Assembly (NCBI GenBank): GCA_947304075.1
Contig: CAMYZY010000027.1
Location: 1-7,619 of the forward strand
Length of the DNA: 7,619 bases
DNA from: an uncultured Candidatus Saccharibacteria bacterium
GTDB taxonomy: Bacteria; Patescibacteriota; Saccharimonadia; Saccharimonadales; Saccharimonadaceae
Direction of reading: 5' to 3'
A program made the position numbers and the translations under genes. The notes beneath the pieces were generated by a model. It did no database searches and was not told the DNA's origin. It worked only from the letters and a program-made list of their open reading frames with translations. Of the stretch, positions 1 to 6,834 are shown piece after piece; positions within the stretch are counted from its first letter, which is position 1; each line of letters starts with the position of its first letter.

Positions 1-2841
1 GTTGCACAGGAATATCAGAATGAAGGTTTGGCGGAAGTTTATGCGGGGGAATCGGTGGATGAAAATGCGAGCCATTCAAGTACGGGTTGGCAGAATAACA
101 GTAAAACGGCTGATACTGTAAATGTTGATTGTGAAGATAGCGGTTGTTATGCGACATTTAAATTGTCACTGAGAAACAAGTTGAATAATGGTAAAGTCGT
201 ATATGGCGTTACCAGACAAAAGAATTCTGAGAGTGTTGGCGGTGTGGTAACGACTCCAGGTAGCCCTTTTGCGCCAGGTCTGGAAGGGACGATGATTAGT
301 ACTGGTGTCAGTGATACTTATACAGCGAAAGAATTATTAAAGCCAGGTGAGCAGGTTTGCTATTTTCTAAATTTCGATCCGCGTGAAGTGAATAATGTAA
401 CATTAACAACACTTAAAGTTTGTGCAAAAGCAAAAGATACAAGTTTTAAAGGTAAGTCAACTTTGACTGGTGCGGCGAGTGGAACGATTGATTGGCGCAA
501 TACGAGTGAAACTGTAACTGTGCCGATATATGATTGTTCACCAATTTATGGTTGTAAAGTTAAGTTTAAACAGGAAATGAGACGTGAGAGTGATTATGGG
601 ACGTCAAATTACGTTGTTGGCAGAACTTCAAATTTAACCAGCAATGCTTCTTCGCGTTCGATACCGGATAATGGTAATTTGGCAAAAGGAGTTTTTCCAA
701 ATGGCGACAATACCGTAGTGTATGAAAGTGGGCAAGTGACTTTGTATCCAGGCATGGTAGTATGTAATAAATTATCATTCGATACGACTAATAGCAGTGT
801 TTCTCCTGGAAGAGCTAGTCTGGAAATTTGTGCTTCTGCACTGGGTGATGCACAGCCACCAGAGCCAGATCCGGGTACGCCGGAATCGCCGAGCGGAGAA
901 TCTGGTGACGCTTCGCTTATAAATATTAAAGTGAGAAACGAAGATATTGCTGCATATAATAATTACCAAAAAGAAGTTTATGCAAAACCGAATGATGATG
1001 TATTTTATAGAGCGACTTACAATCCGGTGCTTCAATATACGTATTATATAAAATCAAAGAAAATTATGATTGATGGGAATGCGACTTTGTATCCTAACGA
1101 AGTAAACAATGACAATATTTTGGGCACACTTTTTAATGAAAGTTTTGCTTCATGTCGTGATGAGAGCACGGGTTGTTGGAATAATGCGTTTTCGATGTTT
1201 AGTATAGGTATTACTCCTTCGTTTAGTGATGATTATAAATTTAATGCTGGTGACATGACGAGACGTTCATCGATAAAAGAACATAAAGTGATGGGAAGTG
1301 AAGCTGGGTCTTCTCTAACTGGCAAGGCAAAACTTAATAATGTTGACGAAACTAAGACAACAGCCAGCCAAGTAACGTTTGTAGCAATGGATGATTTAAA
1401 TGTAGGGCAAATCCAAACTGAAGCAAAGGAGCAAGCAGCGTATGTAAGAGTTCCATATAATTTCGTTAACGATACTCATATTGATGAAGATGCTGGCAAT
1501 CAGCTTTATGCGGGTGAGAATGTAAAAATAAAATATGCGATTGATGTCAATCCGAGAGAAAATTCTGTAACGGGTGGAACTTATGCGACGGTGGTCAGAA
1601 ATGCAAAATGGAAACTTGAATTATGTTACTTTGAAGGATGTTTTGAGACGACTCCATCAAGTGGCACTTTGAACTCTGGTTATGAAATTGATGGAGTGAA
1701 AGATATAACAAAGACAACTAATGTCGTGATTCCGGATGTTGATGCGGGGACAGAAATATGCTTAAGATCGGCAGTTTTCCCAGCCAATAGTGGTGATGAA
1801 CGTAATTATGCGGATAAGAATTATAGTGGTACTTGGCAGTATTCTGAAAAAGCGTGTTATAAAGTCGCAAAGCGTCCTAGTATGCAAGTGTGGGGTGGAA
1901 GTATTTTCTCTGCACATAATGTGACGGTTCCGATTAGTGGTAAGAAACATGTGGACGGCTATAATGAATATGGACTGGTCAATACAAATCCGTATATAGT
2001 ATTTGGTTCGTGGGGAGAATTAGATATTGTGGCGGCTGGTAGAGTTAGTGGACTAGCAAGCGGAGCGGGAACTGGTTTTGCTTTGGATGATAATGGAACC
2101 TTGTGGCCAAGTTATAATTCTGATAATTCTGGAAATGGTGATTATCTTGCTAATTATGGTCCGGGCGGAAATGTAGACGGGACGAGTATTCAATATTGTT
2201 TACGTAGTACACTGAGTATTGCGAATGAAAAATGTTCGAGTGGATATGTTGGCGCATTTGGTGGCACAAATCAGACGTCGATTACTCTAAATAAGAGCGT
2301 ATTAATCAATAGATTTGCGAGTGGTCAGGATCCGGATATAGATTATAAAGAGTTGATTGGAGAAGTGACTATTCCAAATGAAACAATTCAGGGCGTTATA
2401 CCAAAAGGAAAAACGATGGCACTTAAAGTAAGTGGTAAATCATTAACTATCAATGATAATATTGTATACGAAGACGGATATAGCACATTTTCGGATATTC
2501 CGAAACTGGTTATTTATAGTGAAGGTGACATTATAATTGGTTGTAACGTGACAAGGATTGATGCGGTGTTAATTTCGGAAGGAAATATTAATTCTTGTCG
2601 CAATGATGATATAAACTCAAGAGAAAATTCAAATCAGTTAATAATTAATGGTTCAATAATTACGGATACTTTAACTTTGAATCGAACGTATGGTGCAGCA
2701 AAGGGTGCGAATTCAATTATACCAGCCGAGATAGTGAATTATGATACTACGTTGTATTTGTGGGGTACAAATGATGCTTCGGTTTCGAGCTCTGCAAAAC
2801 TAAATGCTGTTTATGTGAGAGAAATAGCTCCAAGATTATAG
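1..2841 (+). CDS. Large Cys-patterned surface-type protein, 3' part (5' end outside window)
   Basis: The frame is open from base 1, so this is the C-terminal part (about 946 residues) of a longer protein whose N-terminus and any signal peptide are not visible. Residues here are counted from the TTG at 28. Residues 20-137 and 152-274 are two tandem copies of one module. A Pro/Glu/Ser-rich linker (275-294) follows, then a mixed region with further Cys pairs (C376/C383, C533/C538) and a distinct C-terminal part (about 615-937) starting at KRPSMQVWGGSIFS. Residues 826-937 alternate short hydrophobic strands and turns (VIYSEGDIIIGCNVTRIDAVLISEGNI) and end in LYLWG...REIAPRL. There are 18 Cys in 937 residues and many Asn, Ser, Thr and Gly, which suits an exported, disulfide-stabilised protein. 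No LPXTG motif or C-terminal membrane helix is present. I infer a cell-surface or pilus-associated protein, as Saccharibacteria often encode; the function is unknown. The stop is TAG at 2839-2841. Confidence 0.85.
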   Translation, partial: VAQEYQNEGLAEVYAGESVDENASHSSTGWQNNSKTADTVNVDCEDSGCYATFKLSLRNKLNNGKVVYGVTRQKNSESVGGVVTTPGSPFAPGLEGTMISTGVSDTYTAKELLKPGEQVCYFLNFDPREVNNVTLTTLKVCAKAKDTSFKGKSTLTGAASGTIDWRNTSETVTVPIYDCSPIYGCKVKFKQEMRRESDYGTSNYVVGRTSNLTSNASSRSIPDNGNLAKGVFPNGDNTVVYESGQVTLYPGMVVCNKLSFDTTNSSVSPGRASLEICASALGDAQPPEPDPGTPESPSGESGDASLINIKVRNEDIAAYNNYQKEVYAKPNDDVFYRATYNPVLQYTYYIKSKKIMIDGNATLYPNEVNNDNILGTLFNESFASCRDESTGCWNNAFSMFSIGITPSFSDDYKFNAGDMTRRSSIKEHKVMGSEAGSSLTGKAKLNNVDETKTTASQVTFVAMDDLNVGQIQTEAKEQAAYVRVPYNFVNDTHIDEDAGNQLYAGENVKIKYAIDVNPRENSVTGGTYATVVRNAKWKLELCYFEGCFETTPSSGTLNSGYEIDGVKDITKTTNVVIPDVDAGTEICLRSAVFPANSGDERNYADKNYSGTWQYSEKACYKVAKRPSMQVWGGSIFSAHNVTVPISGKKHVDGYNEYGLVNTNPYIVFGSWGELDIVAAGRVSGLASGAGTGFALDDNGTLWPSYNSDNSGNGDYLANYGPGGNVDGTSIQYCLRSTLSIANEKCSSGYVGAFGGTNQTSITLNKSVLINRFASGQDPDIDYKELIGEVTIPNETIQGVIPKGKTMALKVSGKSLTINDNIVYEDGYSTFSDIPKLVIYSEGDIIIGCNVTRIDAVLISEGNINSCRNDDINSRENSNQLIINGSIITDTLTLNRTYGAAKGANSIIPAEIVNYDTTLYLWGTNDASVSSSAKLNAVYVREIAPRL
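85..849 (+). repeat. Tandem duplicated protein module with fixed Trp/Cys spacing
   Basis: Two copies of a roughly 120-residue module, bases 85-438 and 481-849, lie back to back within the surface-protein gene. In residues counted from base 28, copy 1 has W21, C35, C40, C111 and C132; copy 2 has W156, C170, C176, C246 and C268. The spacings are 14, 5, 71 and 21 against 14, 6, 70 and 22. Local text also matches: GWQNNS against DWRNTS, CEDSGC against CSPIYGC, PGEQVCYFLNFD against PGMVVCNKLSFD, and KVCAKA against EICASA. The rest has diverged, so this is an old duplication at protein level, not a DNA repeat. A shorter relative (C533, C538, C578, C610) lies further on. Confidence 0.7.
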
Positions 2842-2846
2842 AACTC

Positions 2847-2855
2847 TGTTATAAT
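2847..2855 (+). promoter_or_regulatory. Extended -10 promoter of the radA-ruvC-ruvA operon
   Basis: TGTTATAAT at 2847-2855 is a perfect extended -10 element (TG, one base, TATAAT), six bases after the stop of the preceding gene. No TTGACA-like -35 is seen at the expected distance (2827-2832 reads GCTCCA), which an extended -10 can tolerate. With a usual 6-7 base gap, transcription would start at 2862-2863, that is on the A of the in-frame ATG at 2863. The mRNA would then be leaderless. Confidence 0.6.
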
Positions 2856-2862
2856 GATACAC

Positions 2863-4212
2863 ATGAAGAGTAAAAACCAGTTCGTGTGTCAACAATGTGG
2901 GGCGGTTTATGCGAAGTGGGTCGGGCAGTGTTCGAATTGCTCGGCATGGAATTCGTTGGTGGAACAAATTGTGGAATCAGCAAGTGGGGCGAAGTCGGCA
3001 ATAGCGAAAGGTTCTGCGTCTGGAAAAAAATTAAAATATGTAAAAATATCGACGATTACTCCATCGGATGCGAAGGCAAGACTCTTAACTGATTTTAAAG
3101 ATTTAAATACGGTACTAGGTGGCGGAATATTGATGGGTTCGGTGTTACTTCTGGCAGGTCAGCCAGGAATGGGTAAATCGACGATATTGATGCAAATATG
3201 TGCGACAGTAGCAAAAAAACATAATGTGTTGTATGTATCGGGTGAAGAGTCGGCTGGGCAAGTAAAATTAAGAGCTCTAAGATTGGGTGCGGAAAGTGAG
3301 CGATTGTCGTTTGCGGCTTCGACTTCGGCGAACGATATTGCAAAAACAATCGAGACGGGTGAATTTGATTTCGTGATTGTGGATTCGATTCAAACTTTGG
3401 CGATGGACGAATTGTCTTCGGCGCCGGGAACGGTATCACAGGTAACAAATTCGGGAAATTTAATTATCCGTGCAGCAAAATCAACTGATACGGCGGTGGT
3501 AATAGTTGGGCATGTAACAAAGGACGGCACTCTGGCGGGGCCGAAAGTTTTGGAACACTTGGTAGATGTAGTACTGAATTTTGAAGGCGATAGATATGGT
3601 GGTTTTAAGACAGTGAGGGCGGTAAAGAATCGATTTGGGTCTACGAATGAAGTTGCGATTTTTGAAATGGTGGATACGGGGCTAAAGGAAGTCGAGAATC
3701 CATCAGCGGCGCTACTAGCTGAAAGGACGAATACGGATGGTTCGGTGATACTGGCGACGCTTGAAGGGAATCGTCCGATTTTGGTTGAAATTCAAGCACT
3801 AGCGACGAAGTCGAATTTTGGCTATCCAAAAAGGACAGCTTCGGGTTTTGATATTAATCGATTGAATTTGCTAATTGCGGTATTGGAACGACGAACGAAG
3901 TTGAAATTATCTGACAAAGATATCTTTGTAAATGTAGTTGGCGGGATGAAGCTGAATGATTCGGCAGCGGATCTTGCTGTATGTATGGCAATTGCTTCGG
4001 CGGTGGCGGGGCGAAAGTTGGATGAAAAATATGTGGTATTTGGAGAAGTGGGACTGGGTGGTGAGATTCGTTCGGCATTTAGGGCAGATCAGAGAATTGC
4101 GGAAGCAAAAAAGCTAGGCTTTTTAAACGCGATTGGGCCAGCGACTGTGCATGATAAATTTGTGATTCCGGCAAAAGATTTGCGTGAAACTTTGATAAGG
4201 TACGTCAAATGA
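2863..4212 (+). CDS. radA: DNA repair protein RadA
   Basis: RadA (Sms) is a DnaB-like hexameric ATPase that promotes branch migration during homologous recombination and repair. The protein has 449 residues from this start, the usual family length. Counting from an alternative upstream ATG at 2854, it shows a C4 zinc finger (C12, C15, C26, C29), a RecA-like ATPase core with Walker A GQPGMGKST at 102-110 and Walker B FVIVDSIQ at 173-180, the RadA signature KNRFG at 258-262, and a Lon-protease-like C-terminal domain from about 283 (PSAALLAER, GFDINRL, DIFVNVVGG, SAADLAV). I prefer ATG 2863 because the -10 box overlaps ATG 2854, so an mRNA from that promoter could not contain it. Neither ATG has a Shine-Dalgarno sequence. 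The stop overlaps the ruvC start (ATGA). Confidence 0.95.
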   Translation: MKSKNQFVCQQCGAVYAKWVGQCSNCSAWNSLVEQIVESASGAKSAIAKGSASGKKLKYVKISTITPSDAKARLLTDFKDLNTVLGGGILMGSVLLLAGQPGMGKSTILMQICATVAKKHNVLYVSGEESAGQVKLRALRLGAESERLSFAASTSANDIAKTIETGEFDFVIVDSIQTLAMDELSSAPGTVSQVTNSGNLIIRAAKSTDTAVVIVGHVTKDGTLAGPKVLEHLVDVVLNFEGDRYGGFKTVRAVKNRFGSTNEVAIFEMVDTGLKEVENPSAALLAERTNTDGSVILATLEGNRPILVEIQALATKSNFGYPKRTASGFDINRLNLLIAVLERRTKLKLSDKDIFVNVVGGMKLNDSAADLAVCMAIASAVAGRKLDEKYVVFGEVGLGGEIRSAFRADQRIAEAKKLGFLNAIGPATVHDKFVIPAKDLRETLIRYVK

Positions 4213-4733
4213 AAATACTTGGAATTGACCCAGGAATCGGCATTTGTGGGTTTGGACTGATTGAGACGAGCGGAAGGACTTCGGCAAGGGCACTAGATTT
4301 TGGAGCGGTGACGACAAAAGTTGATGCGCCAATACCGGCTAGATTAAAAGAATTATATGATTCTTTGGTGCAGGTATTTGATGAATGTAAACCTGAGATG
4401 GTAGCGGTAGAAAAGCTATTTTTTGCAAAAAATATCACAACTGGTATTGTGGTGGCGGAAGCGCGGGGAATTGTGCTATTAGTAGCAGAACAAAGGGGGC
4501 TACCAGTTTTTGAATTTACACCAAATGAAATTAAAATGTCACTAACTGGATATGGAGCGGCGACAAAGACGCAAATAGAGGAAATGGTACGAGTACACCT
4601 TGGTTTAGATAAAAAACCTAAGCCGGACGATGCTGCAGATGCATTAGCGGTGGCTATTACTTGTAGTTTTTTGTATTCAACCAAAACAACAGAGAAGTAT
4701 AAGTTTTCTAATAGTAGAAAGGAGAAAAGATGA
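4209..4733 (+). CDS. ruvC: Holliday junction endonuclease RuvC
   Basis: RuvC is the dimeric nuclease that cuts Holliday junctions symmetrically after branch migration. The 174 residues match the normal size (173 in Escherichia coli). The four acidic metal ligands are visible: D7 in ILGIDPG, E68 in VAVEKLFFAKN, and D141 plus D144 in PDDAADALAVAI. The segment VEKLFFAKNITTG corresponds to the junction-contacting loop after the second acidic residue. The C-terminal 20 residues are basic and probably flexible. The ATG at 4209 overlaps the radA stop by four bases, with AAGG at 4197-4200 eight bases ahead as a ribosome binding site. The gene therefore belongs to the radA operon and is probably translationally coupled to it. 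Confidence 0.96.
   Translation: MKILGIDPGIGICGFGLIETSGRTSARALDFGAVTTKVDAPIPARLKELYDSLVQVFDECKPEMVAVEKLFFAKNITTGIVVAEARGIVLLVAEQRGLPVFEFTPNEIKMSLTGYGAATKTQIEEMVRVHLGLDKKPKPDDAADALAVAITCSFLYSTKTTEKYKFSNSRKEKR
4718..4724 (+). promoter_or_regulatory. Strong Shine-Dalgarno of ruvA
   Basis: AAAGGAG at 4718-4724 lies five bases before ATG 4730, inside the last codons of ruvC. It fixes the ruvA start. It also shows that this organism uses Shine-Dalgarno initiation inside operons, in contrast to the SD-less radA start. Confidence 0.8.
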
Positions 4734-5311
4734 TAGCGCATATAAAGGGAATTATAGCGGAAAAATTTGGCACAAACGGGATAATTGTAGATGTAGTTGG
4801 TGTGGGGTATGAGATGCTAGTGCCGGTGCCGGATTTTGAAGCGTGTGTACTGGGTGAAGAACGAAAATTTTATACCTATCATCAAGTGCGGGAAAATGCA
4901 GAAGAGTTGTATGGTTTTTCGTCGCTTCTTGCAAAGAAGTTGTTTGAACTTTTGATTTCGGTGCAAGGAGTGGGACCAAAAGCGGGAATTGCGATAATGT
5001 CTTTAGCAGATGCAGAAGAAGTCAGAAATGCAATAGCAAATGGTGATGTTAGTTTCGTGGCGAAGGCTTCAGGTGTTGGGAAAAAATCGGCAGAGAGAGT
5101 GATTGTAGATTTACGTGACAAGGTGGGTATTCCGAGTCGATATGGGGCGACGGAAGTAAAATATGGCAGTACGAAATCGGATGAGCCGGACGAAGCGTTG
5201 GATGCTTTGATGGCGCTAGGGTTCCCTTTAAAAGAAGCGACGGCGGCGCTAGAAAAAGTGCCGGCAGATTTGTCTGTGGAAGAAAGAGTAAAGCTTGCCT
5301 TAAAGGGCTGA
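4730..5311 (+). CDS. ruvA: Holliday junction DNA helicase subunit RuvA
   Basis: RuvA binds four-way junctions as a tetramer and directs the RuvB motor for branch migration. The protein is 193 residues, close to the usual 190-205. It has the N-terminal OB-fold (1-63, MIAHIKGIIAEKF...GVGYEM...YTYHQVRENAEELYGF), two helix-hairpin-helix motifs (SVQGVGPKAGIAIMS at 77-91 and ASGVGKKSAERVI at 113-125), a variable linker (about 133-151), and a C-terminal helical domain (about 153-193, DEALDALMALGF) that contacts RuvB. The acidic pin that is Glu55-Asp56 in E. coli reads Glu55-Asn56 here in an ungapped alignment. The start overlaps the ruvC stop (ATGA). No ruvB follows: the next gene is on the other strand, with stop codons 10 bases apart. 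Confidence 0.96.
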   Translation: MIAHIKGIIAEKFGTNGIIVDVVGVGYEMLVPVPDFEACVLGEERKFYTYHQVRENAEELYGFSSLLAKKLFELLISVQGVGPKAGIAIMSLADAEEVRNAIANGDVSFVAKASGVGKKSAERVIVDLRDKVGIPSRYGATEVKYGSTKSDEPDEALDALMALGFPLKEATAALEKVPADLSVEERVKLALKG

Positions 5312-5321
5312 TATTTGGTTT

Positions 5322-6290
5322 TTATATAATTGGAAACCAGGTGAGATTTAAGGTTTCTGGATGAGCGAGATTGCCGGAGACAGAAGCGGCTGCAAGAAGG
5401 GGCTGGAAGTTTTTGAATTTGGTGTTTTGATATTTGAGATAGCTTAGGGTTGCAAATTGCATTTGTTGTAATTTGGTGGGCGTGATGGCATCGAGACCGG
5501 AGCCGTGGGTAGAGTTTTTGCGATATTTGACTTCGGTAAAATAGATTTTGTCGTCTTTGGTCGAAATAATGTCGATTTCATAAAAGAAAGTTTTGTGGTT
5601 GCGGTCTATGATAGTATGGCCGTGTTTTGTTAGATAGTCGGCGACAGCTTGTTCGGCTTGTTTGCCGATAGAAGTGGTGTTTTTGAGTGACTTTTGTTCT
5701 TTGGTGAAGCCGGAGAGAGATTTGCAGGGTTCGAACGATTTGCGGTGCTCTGGTGAGAGACCATATTGATAGATGGCCTGAACGTGCGATTTGGTGCCAT
5801 AGCCGACGTGCTGATCGAAGCCGTACTTGGGGTATTTTGTTGCAAGTTCTATCATGTAATGGTCACGGGCGACTTTGGCGATAATGGAAGCAGCGGAGAC
5901 AGCTTTAAACTTTGCATCGGCTTTGATACAAGTAGATGTGTAGGATTCGAGTTTGGTGCCTTTTAAGAAATTGACTTTTCCGTCGATGATTATCTGGGAA
6001 AAAGGCGTGTGAAGTGATTGAACTGACTTCACGGCTTCGCGAGTGGCAAGTTTTAAGGCTTCGGAAATGCCGATTTTATCGAGTGTGTCAGCGGAAACCC
6101 AGCCGAGACCAGTGGCGGATTCTTGGAGAATGATGGAATTTAATGCTTCGCGTTTTTTTGCGGTGAGCTTTTTGGAGTCATTTAGTTCTGCAAACCAGTC
6201 GCGTTCGGTTTCGGGTAAAATGACTGCGCCCACAACAAGCGGCCCCGCTAAGGGGCCGCGTCCGACTTCGTCAATGCCAAGGATTGACAT
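5322..6290 (-). CDS. rnhB: Ribonuclease HII fused to a YraN/UPF0102 nuclease-like domain
   Basis: The 322-residue protein carries two domains. Residues 1-190 are RNase HII, which cuts RNA-DNA hybrids and starts removal of single ribonucleotides from DNA. The metal ligands are D7 and E8 in GIDEVGRGPLAGP, D103 in IIDGK and D125 in KADAKF; ASIIAKVARD (134-143) and the GYGT Tyr (Y164) are also present. Residues about 208-310 match YraN/UPF0102, a PD-(D/E)XK-like family: GKQAEQAVADYL (209-220), E238 and D240 in YEID, E253 and K255 in TEVKYR, then AITPTKLQQ. The usual GEID reads YEID, but the acidic and Lys residues are kept. A Lys/Ser/Thr-rich linker (about 191-207) joins the two parts, with no stop or frameshift. 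The ATG lies two bases after the rplS stop with only a weak purine-rich site ahead, so translation is probably coupled. rnhB and yraN are neighbours in many bacteria. Confidence 0.93.
   Translation of the reverse strand: MSILGIDEVGRGPLAGPLVVGAVILPETERDWFAELNDSKKLTAKKREALNSIILQESATGLGWVSADTLDKIGISEALKLATREAVKSVQSLHTPFSQIIIDGKVNFLKGTKLESYTSTCIKADAKFKAVSAASIIAKVARDHYMIELATKYPKYGFDQHVGYGTKSHVQAIYQYGLSPEHRKSFEPCKSLSGFTKEQKSLKNTTSIGKQAEQAVADYLTKHGHTIIDRNHKTFFYEIDIISTKDDKIYFTEVKYRKNSTHGSGLDAITPTKLQQMQFATLSYLKYQNTKFKNFQPLLAAASVSGNLAHPETLNLTWFPII
6239..6259 (-). other. GC-rich perfect hairpin inside the start of rnhB
   Basis: GCGGCCCC and GGGGCCGC form an 8-base-pair perfect stem around a 5-base loop (6247-6251), 31-51 bases into the rnhB coding sequence. 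It lies within the codons for the catalytic GRGPLAGPL motif. On the coding strand it is followed by CTTGTTGTG, not a clean T-run, so it is not a convincing terminator. It could slow ribosomes or weaken expression, or simply reflect codon choice. Confidence 0.4.
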
Positions 6291-6292
6291 TT

Positions 6293-6802
6293 TTAGGCTT
6301 CTTCTGCTTTTGGAGTTTCGGCAGTTTCGGTAGTTTCGGCTGGAGCTTCTTCGGTTTTAACTTCTTCGACTTCTTTTGCTTCAGCTTCTTCTGCTTTAGC
6401 TTCTTTTGCCGGCTCTTCGTCTACTGTAGTATCGTTAACGGCATTGCGGTCGAAATCTTTGCCAGTGAGACGGGCGGATTTACCGGAACGTTCACGGAGA
6501 TAGGTAAGATTGTTGCGGCGAACTTTGGCTCGGCGAACAATTTCGATTTTTTCGACCAGTGGAGAGTGAATGAGATAGGATTTCTCGACACCGACTCCAG
6601 AAGTAACCTTGCGGACGGTGATGCGAGCCGTGTGGGATTCTTTGCGATCTACACGAATAACGACACCTTCGAAAGTCTGAGAGCGGAATTTGTTGCCTTC
6701 TTTAATCTTTTGAGTGACTTTGACAGTATCGCCGGAGCGAACATCGACTACGGCTTTCTTTTTTTGTGCGTCACCAATTTGCTTTAAAATTGAAAAACTC
6801 AT
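6293..6802 (-). CDS. rplS: Ribosomal protein L19 (bL19) with acidic C-terminal tail
   Basis: bL19 is a large-subunit protein at the interface with the 30S subunit. Residues 1-114 are a standard L19: SGDTVKVTQKI (23-33), SQTFEGVVIRV (41-51), ITVRKVTSGVGVEKSYLIHSP (61-81), and RRNNLTYLRERSGKSARL (95-112), which match the E. coli protein closely. The protein then continues to 169 residues. Residues 129-169 consist almost only of Glu (16), Ala (10), Thr and Lys, are strongly acidic, and are likely disordered. The start at 6802 is set by AAAGG at 6809-6813, six bases upstream, and by the match of the N-terminus to the family. A promoter lies at 6835-6863. rnhB follows after two bases, so the two form an operon. 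Confidence 0.95.
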   Translation of the reverse strand: MSFSILKQIGDAQKKKAVVDVRSGDTVKVTQKIKEGNKFRSQTFEGVVIRVDRKESHTARITVRKVTSGVGVEKSYLIHSPLVEKIEIVRRAKVRRNNLTYLRERSGKSARLTGKDFDRNAVNDTTVDEEPAKEAKAEEAEAKEVEEVKTEEAPAETTETAETPKAEEA

Positions 6803-6834
6803 ATTATACCTTTATTATTAGACAATTACCTGTT

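Noticed and set aside
28..30. TTG at 28 as the true start of the large surface protein
   Set aside because: The same frame is open back to base 1 and no ribosome binding site is seen before the TTG. The gene is simply cut by the window edge.
4205..4741. 178-codon open frame on the - strand opposite ruvC
   Set aside because: It covers almost exactly ruvC, which has all catalytic residues. The reverse frame has no recognisable domain and reflects the codon choice of the real gene.
6239..6259. rnhB hairpin as an intrinsic terminator for rplS
   Set aside because: It lies inside the rnhB coding region, and CTTGTTGTG follows it, not a continuous T-run.
6284..6787. 167-codon open frame on the + strand opposite rplS, Phe/Gly-rich at its start
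   Set aside because: The Phe-rich text is the reverse reading of the Glu/Lys-rich L19 tail; L19 on the - strand is certain.
6803..6808. TATAAT directly before the rplS ATG as a -10 box
   Set aside because: It would start transcription inside the coding region, with no later in-frame ATG nearby. The better promoter is at 6835-6863, and the bases serve as the spacer between AAAGG and ATG.
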